Part shown: piece after piece, positions 7,721 to 14,675 of the stretch | How the letters are laid out: each line of letters opens with the position of its first letter | Position numbering within the stretch: position 1 is the stretch's first letter | Origin: Phycisphaerales bacterium | GTDB taxonomy: Bacteria > Planctomycetota > Phycisphaerae > Phycisphaerales > SM1A02 | Length of the DNA: 41,604 nt | Assembly: GCA_012965315.1 (NCBI GenBank) | Contig: DTSO01000022.1 | Coordinates: forward strand, 1-41,604 | Reading direction: 5' to 3' | The notes under the pieces: model-generated | Seen by the model: the letters and a program-made list of their open reading frames with translations, nothing else | Databases searched by the model: none | Told to the model about the DNA's origin: nothing | Program-made: the position numbers and the translations under genes

Positions 7721-8509
7721 ATGAAGGTTGTTACAGAAACTGCGGAATTAAACACCTATTTCGGTTGTGCGTTCGTGCCTACCATGGGAGCGCTACACAA
7801 TGGGCATTTATCACTAATCACGGAAGCAAAACAATCTAACAAGCCAGTCGTGGTAAGTATATTTGTTAATCCTGAACAATTTACTCCAGACGAAGACTTG
7901 GACAAATACCCAAGAAACCTTGAACAAGATTGTGCTTTTGCAGAAAGTGTTGGCGCAGACGTTGTATTCGCTCCGAGCGTTAAGACGATGTATCCAAATG
8001 TACCCGAAACAATAGAACTTCCACTGGCAGCAACAAAACCACTTCTTGAAGATGGGTGTAGACCGTCTCACTTTCGCGGTGTTTGCATCGCCGTTGCGCG
8101 GTTGTTTGATCTTGTACAACCATCGTTAACTGTGTTTGGACTTAAAGATTATCAACAGTTTCTTGTCATCAAGCAACTCATAGACCAAGAGGGCGACCGC
8201 TGGAAACATTTACAAATAAGTGGTGCTGAAATTATTCGTGACGAGGATAATCTTGCAATGAGTAGCCGGAATGTTTACCTAACAACTGACCAACGATCGC
8301 AAGCACTTGGTTTACACAAAGCAATTCGATGCACGACCGAAGAAGCGATGGCCGATATTTTAGATGACCACGGACTTGAAGTTGAGTACGCGGTCATTCG
8401 AGACAGTGGCACATTGCTAGCACCTGTTGATGGACAAACAACACGAGCACTTATCGCCGTTCGACTTGGACATATTCGTTTAATTGATAATGGGATAGTT
8501 AACCAATGA
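7721..8509 (+). CDS. panC: Pantothenate synthetase
   Basis: PanC condenses pantoate and beta-alanine using ATP, the last step of pantothenate (coenzyme A precursor) synthesis. The 262-residue product has the N-terminal VPTMGALHNGHLSLI with the HIGH-type HNGH motif, VVSIFVNPEQF, the LxDYQQ-type segment FGLKDYQQFLVIKQL, and MSSRNVYL corresponding to the KMSKS-like loop. The N-terminus is a little shorter than usual, but MKVVTETAELNTYFG aligns with the normal beginning, and a -10-like box sits just upstream. It overlaps nadD by ATGA (8506-8509), so these two cofactor genes are coupled at the head of a five-gene run. Confidence 0.95.
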   Translation: MKVVTETAELNTYFGCAFVPTMGALHNGHLSLITEAKQSNKPVVVSIFVNPEQFTPDEDLDKYPRNLEQDCAFAESVGADVVFAPSVKTMYPNVPETIELPLAATKPLLEDGCRPSHFRGVCIAVARLFDLVQPSLTVFGLKDYQQFLVIKQLIDQEGDRWKHLQISGAEIIRDEDNLAMSSRNVYLTTDQRSQALGLHKAIRCTTEEAMADILDDHGLEVEYAVIRDSGTLLAPVDGQTTRALIAVRLGHIRLIDNGIVNQ

Positions 8510-9054
8510 AACGTGTCCTTTTATATGGTGGTTCGTTTGACCCACCTCACCGTGGGCATGTTGACGTTCCGCATCAAGCAATGCAACACCTTGCATTCGA
8601 TGAAGTGTTGTTTGTTCCCGCCTTTCGCTCTCCACTCAAAGATTCAACGCCAACCAAACAGCACCATCGGCTTGCAATGCTAGAACTAGCACTGGAACAA
8701 TGTGATTGGGCTTCTATTTCTTCTATCGAACTCGACAGAGGTGGAACGAGTTACACGATTGATACCATAGAAGCTCTGTGTGATTCGTATGCTGAACTAC
8801 GATTATTAATCGGCTCTGACCAGTGGGCGCAATTTTCGAAGTGGAACCGTTGGGAAGACATCGTGAAACTTGCAAACCCCGCAATCATGCCAAGGGCTGG
8901 ATTTGAAATAAATGATGCAAATCTGTTGCCAATTGACACCCTTTCTGCAACTTCAACTGATATTAGAGCGATGCGCAACCGTGGCGAATCCATTGATGCA
9001 CTTGTTCACCCCCGAGTTGCTCAATATATCGCACAGAACAAGCTATATATGTAA
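8506..9054 (+). CDS. nadD: Nicotinate-nucleotide adenylyltransferase
   Basis: NadD transfers AMP from ATP to nicotinate mononucleotide, making deamido-NAD for NAD synthesis. The 182-residue product starts with LLYGGSFDPPHRGHVDVPHQA, containing the GxFDPxHxGH nucleotide-binding motif, and has SFTI-like SYTIDTIEAL (about residue 82), IGSDQWAQFSKWNRWEDI (about 103), and the C-terminal ISSTxIR equivalent SATSTDIRAMRNRGE. Length is slightly below the usual 190-210. The start codon is shared with the panC stop region (ATGA). The stop codon lies inside the -10-like box of rimO. Confidence 0.93.
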   Translation: MKRVLLYGGSFDPPHRGHVDVPHQAMQHLAFDEVLFVPAFRSPLKDSTPTKQHHRLAMLELALEQCDWASISSIELDRGGTSYTIDTIEALCDSYAELRLLIGSDQWAQFSKWNRWEDIVKLANPAIMPRAGFEINDANLLPIDTLSATSTDIRAMRNRGESIDALVHPRVAQYIAQNKLYM

Positions 9055-9057
9055 AAT
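9052..9057 (+). promoter_or_regulatory. -10-like box TAAAAT, 8 nt before rimO
   Basis: TAAAAT begins at the nadD stop codon and ends 8 nt before the rimO ATG at 9066. It may give rimO its own nearly leaderless transcript in addition to read-through from panC-nadD. Confidence 0.4.
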
Positions 9058-9065
9058 AGTGGTCT

Positions 9066-10526
9066 ATGACCACCGCAACAATTACACGAATTGGATTTGT
9101 CTCACTTGGTTGCCCAAAGAACCTTGTGGACAGCGAACAGATGCTCGCCACCTTGGTGGATGCGGGCTATGAACTTGTTGCTGACCACAACGAAGCGGAT
9201 GCCATCATCATTAACACATGTGGTTTTCTCGAAGCTTCAAAAGATGAATCTGTTGAAGTAATTAACGAAGCCGTTGCATTAAAAGAATCTTCAAATGTGA
9301 AACGCGTCATCGCAGCCGGATGTCTCGTACAACGGTACCGAGCTAACTTGCTCGAATGGTGTCCTGGTATTGACGCGTTAATTGGCGTGTTCGATCGAGA
9401 CCACATCGTTGACGCAATGCAAGATGACAACGAAAAAGAAAAAGCACCACAGTGGATTGAAGCAAACGCGTTGCTCGCTGCAAGAGCGCGTGGCATCAAA
9501 GATGCTTCCGGTTATTTTGAAGATGATTCAAACCGAATTCAATTAACACCCCGCCATTGGGCATACCTTAGAATTAGTGAAGGATGCAATCAAAATTGTT
9601 CATTCTGCACTATCCCTTCTATCCGTGGGAAAATGCGTTCGAAACCTGTGGATAAAATTGTATCGGAAGCTAAAAAACTACTTGCCTCTGGAGTTTTTGA
9701 GCTAAATTTAATTGGTCAAGACACAACAAGTTTTGGATACGACATCGAGTACGAAGCTGGACTAGTCGGATTGCTCGAAGCACTTAACGAGACTGTTGCT
9801 ACCGCGGGCGGCGGTTGGATTCGGCTCATGTATGCATACCCAACTTTCTTTACACAAGAAATGATTGATGCAATGGCACGATTGCCGCACGTCCTTCCTT
9901 ACATTGACATTCCACTTCAACACGCAAGCGATGCGATGCTTGGAGCAATGCGAAGAAATGTTTCTGCAGAAGTACAGTCCAACTTACTAGACGACATTCG
10001 AACAACTATTCCAAATGTCGGCATTCGAACGACAATGATTACTGGTTTTCCTGGTGAGACAGAAGAAGACCACCAACAATTACTCGCTTTCATTCGAAAA
10101 CATTCATTTGAAGCAATGGGTGTTTTCCAATACTCAAAAGAAGAGGGGACGGTTGCTGGAACAATGGAAAACGACGAATCGCTCCGTGTGCCTGACGAAG
10201 TAAAACAACAACGCGAAGAAGAACTCATGCTTGCGCAGCAAGAAATTGCTTTTGCGCGAGCGGAATCCGCAGCTTCCAACGGAGAGCAGCACGAAATTCT
10301 TATCGACTCGTACCTTGGGGAAACGGGCGAAGGCGAAATTCATCTGTATCAATGTCGAACGAAACAACAGGCACCCGATGTTGACGCGTGCACCATTTTG
10401 ATGGCTGAAAATAAACAGATAATCGGTTCATTAATTCGTTGCACTATTACAGATAGCGACGGCTACGACTTAATTGCACGACCAACAGAAGAGTTAGAAA
10501 AGATTGTATCGCTCCCATTGCGGTAA
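9066..10526 (+). CDS. rimO: Ribosomal protein uS12 methylthiotransferase RimO
   Basis: RimO adds a methylthio group to an aspartate of ribosomal protein S12. The 486-residue protein has the UPF0004 domain first (IGFVSLGCPKNLVDSEQML, INTCGFL, AAGCLVQRY: three cysteines for the auxiliary cluster). The radical SAM domain has ISEGCNQNCSFCTIPSIRG with CxxxCxxC (about residue 178), and a C-terminal TRAM domain begins near residue 410. The phrase CPKNLVDSE and the IGQDTTSFGYD segment separate RimO from MiaB. It is about 45 residues longer than E. coli RimO, mainly through an Asp/Glu/Lys-rich linker at about residues 118-155. It lies 11 bp after nadD and 19 bp before lepA. Confidence 0.95.
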   Translation: MTTATITRIGFVSLGCPKNLVDSEQMLATLVDAGYELVADHNEADAIIINTCGFLEASKDESVEVINEAVALKESSNVKRVIAAGCLVQRYRANLLEWCPGIDALIGVFDRDHIVDAMQDDNEKEKAPQWIEANALLAARARGIKDASGYFEDDSNRIQLTPRHWAYLRISEGCNQNCSFCTIPSIRGKMRSKPVDKIVSEAKKLLASGVFELNLIGQDTTSFGYDIEYEAGLVGLLEALNETVATAGGGWIRLMYAYPTFFTQEMIDAMARLPHVLPYIDIPLQHASDAMLGAMRRNVSAEVQSNLLDDIRTTIPNVGIRTTMITGFPGETEEDHQQLLAFIRKHSFEAMGVFQYSKEEGTVAGTMENDESLRVPDEVKQQREEELMLAQQEIAFARAESAASNGEQHEILIDSYLGETGEGEIHLYQCRTKQQAPDVDACTILMAENKQIIGSLIRCTITDSDGYDLIARPTEELEKIVSLPLR

Positions 10527-10545
10527 ACTACTCCATTCCCCTCTT

Positions 10546-12351
10546 ATGTTAATTAGAAACTTTTCAATCATCGCACACATTGACCACGGTAAAAGCACGC
10601 TTGCCGATAGGTTATTGCAAGCCACAAAAGCTGTAAGTGAACGCGAAGCCAAAGCTCAATTACTTGACTCGATGGATTTAGAACGTGAACGCGGCATTAC
10701 TATTAAAGCGTCCGCGGTAACTGTTCATCACGCCTATAAAGGCGAAGATTACCAACTGAATTTTATTGACACGCCTGGCCATGTTGATTTTACCTACGAA
10801 GTTTCTCGCGCCTTAACAGCTTGCGAAGGTGCCCTAATCGTTGTTGACTCTTCACAGGGTGTAGAAGCCCAAACTGTTGCAAACGCATATTTAGCAATTT
10901 CAAATGATTTAGAACTTATTCCAGTTGTAAATAAAATTGATTTGCCTTCTGCAGATCCTGAAAAAGTTGCAATGGAAATTGAACAAATACTTGGCTTACC
11001 TGCAGAGGATTGCATCAATTGTTCTGCAAAAACAGGCGAAGGAATTGAGGAACTACTTGATGCTATCTGCGAAAAGTTGCCTCCGCCGAAGCCCTCTGTA
11101 ATTAAAGAAACGCGCGCACTAATTTTTGACTCTCATTACGACGACTACCGCGGTGTCATTGTTTACTTTCGTATATTTGACGGCTCACTCACCAAGGGCG
11201 ACAGAATTCGAATGATGGGAACAGATCGCACTTTCACCATTACGGAACTTGGGCGCTATACACCGCAGCCTGTCCAATCAAATACTATTGGGACGAGTGA
11301 AGTTGGCTACATGGTCGCTGCGATTAAAACGCTTGATGATGTTCGCATTGGTGACACGATTACACTCGATGCACACCCAGCTGAAGAAGCGTTGCCGGGG
11401 TATGAAGAACCAAAGCAAATGGTGTTCTGTGATTTTTATCCCGCATCAAGTGAAAGTGGAAGCAAGAAGACTGAATTTGAAACATTACGGGAAGCGGTTG
11501 AAAAATTACGTCTTAACGATTCAAGTTTTACTTTTGAAACACAACACAGTGAAGCGCTCGGCTTCGGTTTCCGTTGTGGTTTCCTTGGTCTATTGCACAT
11601 GGAAATTGTGCAAGAACGACTTGAACGCGAAGGCGGTGCAGAAATTGTCCAGACGGCTCCAACCGTTAATTATCAAATTGAATTAATCGACGGAGCAATT
11701 ATTGACATTCATAATCCGGCGGACTTGCCAGACCCATCACAAATTAAATACATTCGTGAACCAATTGTAAAAGTTGAAATCATTTGTCCGGATGAATCCA
11801 TCGGCGATCTCATGCGTTTATGCGAAGGCAGAAGAGGCATTTTTAAAGGTCAGCGATTTGTATCCGAAGGTCGGCAAATGCTTGACTACGAGTTGCCGTT
11901 GGCTGAAATTATCTATGACTTCTATGACAAACTAAAATCAATTACACGTGGGTACGGGACCATGGATTATGAAATCATCGAGTTCCGTGCGGACAGGCTC
12001 GTAAAAGTTTCCATTCTTGTGAATGGAACTCCAGTAGAAGCGTTAAGCGTTATATGCCACAAAGATAAAGCGGAAGTGCGAACGCGAGCAATTTTATTAA
12101 AATTACGCAAACAAATTGACCGACATCAATTTGAAATTGCACTTCAAGCAGCAATTGGCGGGAAAATTATCGCTCGAGAAACAATCAAGGGTTTCCGAAA
12201 GAACGTAACTGCAAAGTGTTATGGTGGAGATATTTCCCGAAAAAGAAAATTGCTTGAGAAACAAAAGAAGGGCAAGCGTCGTATGAAAGCCGTTGGCAAT
12301 GTTCATATTCCTCAGTCTGCATTTTTATCAGTTCTAGAACAAGGAGATTAA
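10546..12351 (+). CDS. lepA: Translation elongation factor 4 (LepA), GTPase
   Basis: LepA is a ribosome-binding GTPase that acts on stalled or mistranslocated ribosomes. The 601-residue product has G1 AHIDHGKST (about residue 10), the RGITIKA switch I region, DTPGHVDF (G3), NKIDLP (G4) and a SAKTG G5 loop. EF-G-like domains follow, then the LepA-specific C-terminal domain (KGKRRMKAVGNVHIPQSAF). Length matches the family. The frame is open back to 10504, but the start at 10546 (MLIRNFSIIAHID) matches other LepA proteins. No strong Shine-Dalgarno precedes it; the 19 bp after rimO suggest co-transcription. Confidence 0.97.
   Translation: MLIRNFSIIAHIDHGKSTLADRLLQATKAVSEREAKAQLLDSMDLERERGITIKASAVTVHHAYKGEDYQLNFIDTPGHVDFTYEVSRALTACEGALIVVDSSQGVEAQTVANAYLAISNDLELIPVVNKIDLPSADPEKVAMEIEQILGLPAEDCINCSAKTGEGIEELLDAICEKLPPPKPSVIKETRALIFDSHYDDYRGVIVYFRIFDGSLTKGDRIRMMGTDRTFTITELGRYTPQPVQSNTIGTSEVGYMVAAIKTLDDVRIGDTITLDAHPAEEALPGYEEPKQMVFCDFYPASSESGSKKTEFETLREAVEKLRLNDSSFTFETQHSEALGFGFRCGFLGLLHMEIVQERLEREGGAEIVQTAPTVNYQIELIDGAIIDIHNPADLPDPSQIKYIREPIVKVEIICPDESIGDLMRLCEGRRGIFKGQRFVSEGRQMLDYELPLAEIIYDFYDKLKSITRGYGTMDYEIIEFRADRLVKVSILVNGTPVEALSVICHKDKAEVRTRAILLKLRKQIDRHQFEIALQAAIGGKIIARETIKGFRKNVTAKCYGGDISRKRKLLEKQKKGKRRMKAVGNVHIPQSAFLSVLEQGD
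12341..12346 (+). promoter_or_regulatory. Shine-Dalgarno site of the OmpH-like gene
   Basis: AAGGAG overlaps the last codons of lepA and lies 11 nt before the ATG at 12358. It is one of the few strong ribosome sites in the window and fits an internal operon gene. Confidence 0.65.
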
Positions 12352-12357
12352 CCTAAC

Positions 12358-13050
12358 ATGAATAATCGAATAACACAACTTTGGATTGGTGCCCTGCTTT
12401 TTGCGGGTGTTATTACCACTTCGCTCATAAGCAACGACGACACTGGGATACTTGGCCCTGTTGACTCGCTTGTTCTTTCAGGTTCAAACGGTGACGTAAC
12501 TATTAAAAATAGCGATGGCCGAATGTCGTGGGGTAAAGAAAAAACCAGCACAATTTGGTCTATTGGTTTTATGGAAACCGGCAAAGCACTTAAAGTATTA
12601 CTCAAGGCTGACCACTTCAAGGAAGCACGAGAAGACTTAAACGCTGAAATCGAAGACAACATTTCAGGAACTCGCGGAGCTCTAGACGACTTGACTAAAG
12701 AAGCACAAACACTCACGCCCAGCGACCCGAACTTTGGCGAAATGCGACAACGATGGCAAGTGCTCTACGACGAGTTTACTCAGATGCAACAACTTGCAGC
12801 TGAAGCACGAGGTGCGCTTTATTCTGAACAAATGCAAGAATCCTACAAAGAAATAGTTGAGGCAGTAAATGTAGTTGCAGAACGACTTAGCGTCGACATG
12901 GTCCTTCGGTTTATTCCACCAGATGATGAATTTGAACAGGGTAATCCCGACTCAATCATCATGCAAATTCGTTTACGAAGTGCACTTCGTGCGCCAGAAG
13001 GTTTAGATATTACTGATGAGGTTCTCGCTGAACTTGGGATTGACGAGTAA
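12358..13050 (+). CDS. Putative exported OmpH/Skp-like protein
   Basis: A 230-residue protein. The first about 24 residues (NNRITQLWIGALLFAGVITTSLI) form a signal peptide or membrane anchor. Residues about 75-165 are charged and predicted to be helical and coiled coil (FKEAREDLNAEIEDN, then QRWQVLYDEFTQMQQLAAEA). The stretch YKEIVEAVNVVAERLSVDMVLRF resembles the C-terminal part of OmpH/Skp periplasmic chaperones (AIxxVAxxxGxDxVL). That assignment is by pattern only. A clear Shine-Dalgarno AAGGAG (12341-12346) lies inside the end of lepA, 11 nt before the ATG. Its 3' end overlaps the convergent lipB by 41 bp. Confidence 0.65.
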   Translation: MNNRITQLWIGALLFAGVITTSLISNDDTGILGPVDSLVLSGSNGDVTIKNSDGRMSWGKEKTSTIWSIGFMETGKALKVLLKADHFKEAREDLNAEIEDNISGTRGALDDLTKEAQTLTPSDPNFGEMRQRWQVLYDEFTQMQQLAAEARGALYSEQMQESYKEIVEAVNVVAERLSVDMVLRFIPPDDEFEQGNPDSIIMQIRLRSALRAPEGLDITDEVLAELGIDE

Positions 13051-13699
13051 TTGCAACTCGGAAACTTTCAGATACAACCCCTTTAACTTCTTTCATGCTC
13101 GGGCAACTATCTCCCAGAAGTAGTTGCATGGAAGTTATGTTTCTGCCAGCAAGACCGCAAGGGACAATTAAATTGAAGTGTTCCATGTTCGGATTCACGT
13201 TCAGCGCAAATCCATGCATCGAAACCCAACGGGAAACACGCACGCCCATTGCGCAAATCTTTGCGTCGCCTACCCAAACTCCCGTCGCGCAAGAATCACG
13301 ATGCGCTTCAATTCCAAAATTACCAAGAACTTCGATGATAGTAGATTCTAAAAAACGCATGTAACTGTGAATTCGAAGTGACAACGCATTCAAATCACAA
13401 ATTGGATAGCCAACGAGTTGCCCAGTGCCGTGATATGTAATATCTCCGCCCCGGTCAGTCGCGCAAACCTCAACCCCCGCTTTTTTAAGTTGCGATTCAG
13501 TAGCGAGCAGATGTTCTTTGGAGCCGGCCCTCTTACTCATCGTGATTACTGCTGGTTCGTGTTCTAATAAAAGCAAATGAAATGGCGTTGGGGTCGATTC
13601 TCTATTTTTAATCACAATCTTCTGCAAAGCTCGTTGTTTCTCCAACGCTCGCATGTATGGAATTTTCCCAAGATCTTGAATATTAAGTTGGCACGACAT
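13010..13699 (-). CDS. lipB: Octanoyl-[ACP]:protein N-octanoyltransferase
   Basis: LipB moves an octanoyl group from acyl carrier protein to lipoyl domains of 2-oxoacid dehydrogenases and GcvH. The 229-residue product has LLLEHEPAVITMSKR (about residue 42), RGGDITYHGTGQLVGYPICDL (about 83), and GVWVGDAKICAMGVRVSRWVSMHGFALNVN (about 135), where the Lys of AKI and the HGFALNV segment are family hallmarks. The nucleophilic cysteine is in the IVPCGLAGRNITSM segment. The start at 13699 (MSCQLNIQDLG) is preferred over 13741 because the family begins there; TATCAT lies 13 nt upstream of it. The last 41 bp overlap the convergent OmpH-like gene. No lipA is in the window. Confidence 0.94.
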   Translation of the reverse strand: MSCQLNIQDLGKIPYMRALEKQRALQKIVIKNRESTPTPFHLLLLEHEPAVITMSKRAGSKEHLLATESQLKKAGVEVCATDRGGDITYHGTGQLVGYPICDLNALSLRIHSYMRFLESTIIEVLGNFGIEAHRDSCATGVWVGDAKICAMGVRVSRWVSMHGFALNVNPNMEHFNLIVPCGLAGRNITSMQLLLGDSCPSMKEVKGVVSESFRVAITRQSQVQREPHQ

Positions 13700-13779
13700 C
13701 GTTATTCTTGAGATGATACCCGTACTGTGCTCGAGATTCACCCAACTTTACAATTCATGCCAAGGATTTACTTTTTCGA

Positions 13780-14577
13780 ATGAACAATTTAGAATTTTTT
13801 GTATTAGGAAGTGGATCCTCTGGGAACTGTAGTTTGCTGCGAGTTAACGGCAATTGGGTCATGATTGACTGTGGTTTTTCAATGAAACAAACTAAAGAGC
13901 GGATGCGTACGCATGGCGTACAACTTGAACAGATTCAAGATGTTGTCTTGACGCACCTCGACCGTGATCATTTCAATCCGGTTTGGTGTCGTTCATTTTT
14001 ACTGCGAGGAATTCGTGTCCATATACACGAAAGCCATGTACCAAGGGCTATCCGCGCTGGGCTTGATGCATCGTGTATCTGCGCCTTCAAAAATCAACTG
14101 GAATTGCATGGTGCGGATGTTGAAGCGGTGCATTTTGCACATGATGTTCTCGGCACCATTGGATTTATATTTAACACTAGCTCAACGAGATTTGGTTTCG
14201 CAACCGATCTTGGAAGGGTGCCACAAAACTTGCTTGACCGTTTTGTAAATCTTGATGGAATCGCCCTTGAGTCGAATTATGACTCAACAATGCAAGAAAT
14301 GAGTAACCGCCCCGAATCTTTAAAATCCAGAATCATGGATGGTGAGGGACATCTCTCAAATGAACAGTCTCTCGCTGCAATCTGCCATATTGCTTCTAAG
14401 TCTGACCTGCAGCATATTGTGCTTTTACACCTTTCTAGGCAGTGCAATTCTCCTCAGATTATTCGGGATTTATACCAAGACAATCTTGCCCATCTTTACA
14501 AATCTGTAACAATAACCTGCCAAGACCGGTGTTCTCGTCTGCTCTCAATAGCAAATAATGTGGAATCAACTGCGTAA
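13780..14577 (+). CDS. YycJ-like metallo-beta-lactamase-fold hydrolase with altered metal motif
   Basis: A 265-residue protein beginning LEFFVLGSGSSGNCSLLRV, the typical YycJ/WalJ start, with later LESNYD and GHLSNEQSLAAI segments and the C-terminal LLHLSRQCNSP motif. Relatives are DNA or RNA exonuclease-like hydrolases, and Gram-positive YycJ has been linked to DNA repair. The first metal motif, normally THxHxDH, reads THLDRDH: the second His is Asp (codon GAC). The other ligands (FAHD, FATDLG, LLHLS) are present, so activity may persist with changed metal use. TACAAT (13749-13754) and AAGGA (13762-13766) may be its -10 and ribosome site. It is divergent from lipB, with 80 bp between starts. 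Confidence 0.83.
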   Translation: MNNLEFFVLGSGSSGNCSLLRVNGNWVMIDCGFSMKQTKERMRTHGVQLEQIQDVVLTHLDRDHFNPVWCRSFLLRGIRVHIHESHVPRAIRAGLDASCICAFKNQLELHGADVEAVHFAHDVLGTIGFIFNTSSTRFGFATDLGRVPQNLLDRFVNLDGIALESNYDSTMQEMSNRPESLKSRIMDGEGHLSNEQSLAAICHIASKSDLQHIVLLHLSRQCNSPQIIRDLYQDNLAHLYKSVTITCQDRCSRLLSIANNVESTA

Positions 14578-14675
14578 ACTCTTTATTTGCAACAGGTTGC
14601 GTAATTAGAATGTTGGCTTATATTTCACGAAAAATCAATTGAAAAATGCCTCTCAATGCCGATATGTAGGTTGCT

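Noticed and set aside
13010-13050. Frameshift or pseudogene at the OmpH-like/lipB overlap
   Set aside because: Both proteins reach plausible lengths and their stop codons are clean; overlap alone is not evidence of damage.
14580-14620. GCAAC/GTTGC hairpin after the YycJ-like gene as a terminator
   Set aside because: The 5-bp stem has a 2-nt loop and no T run follows.
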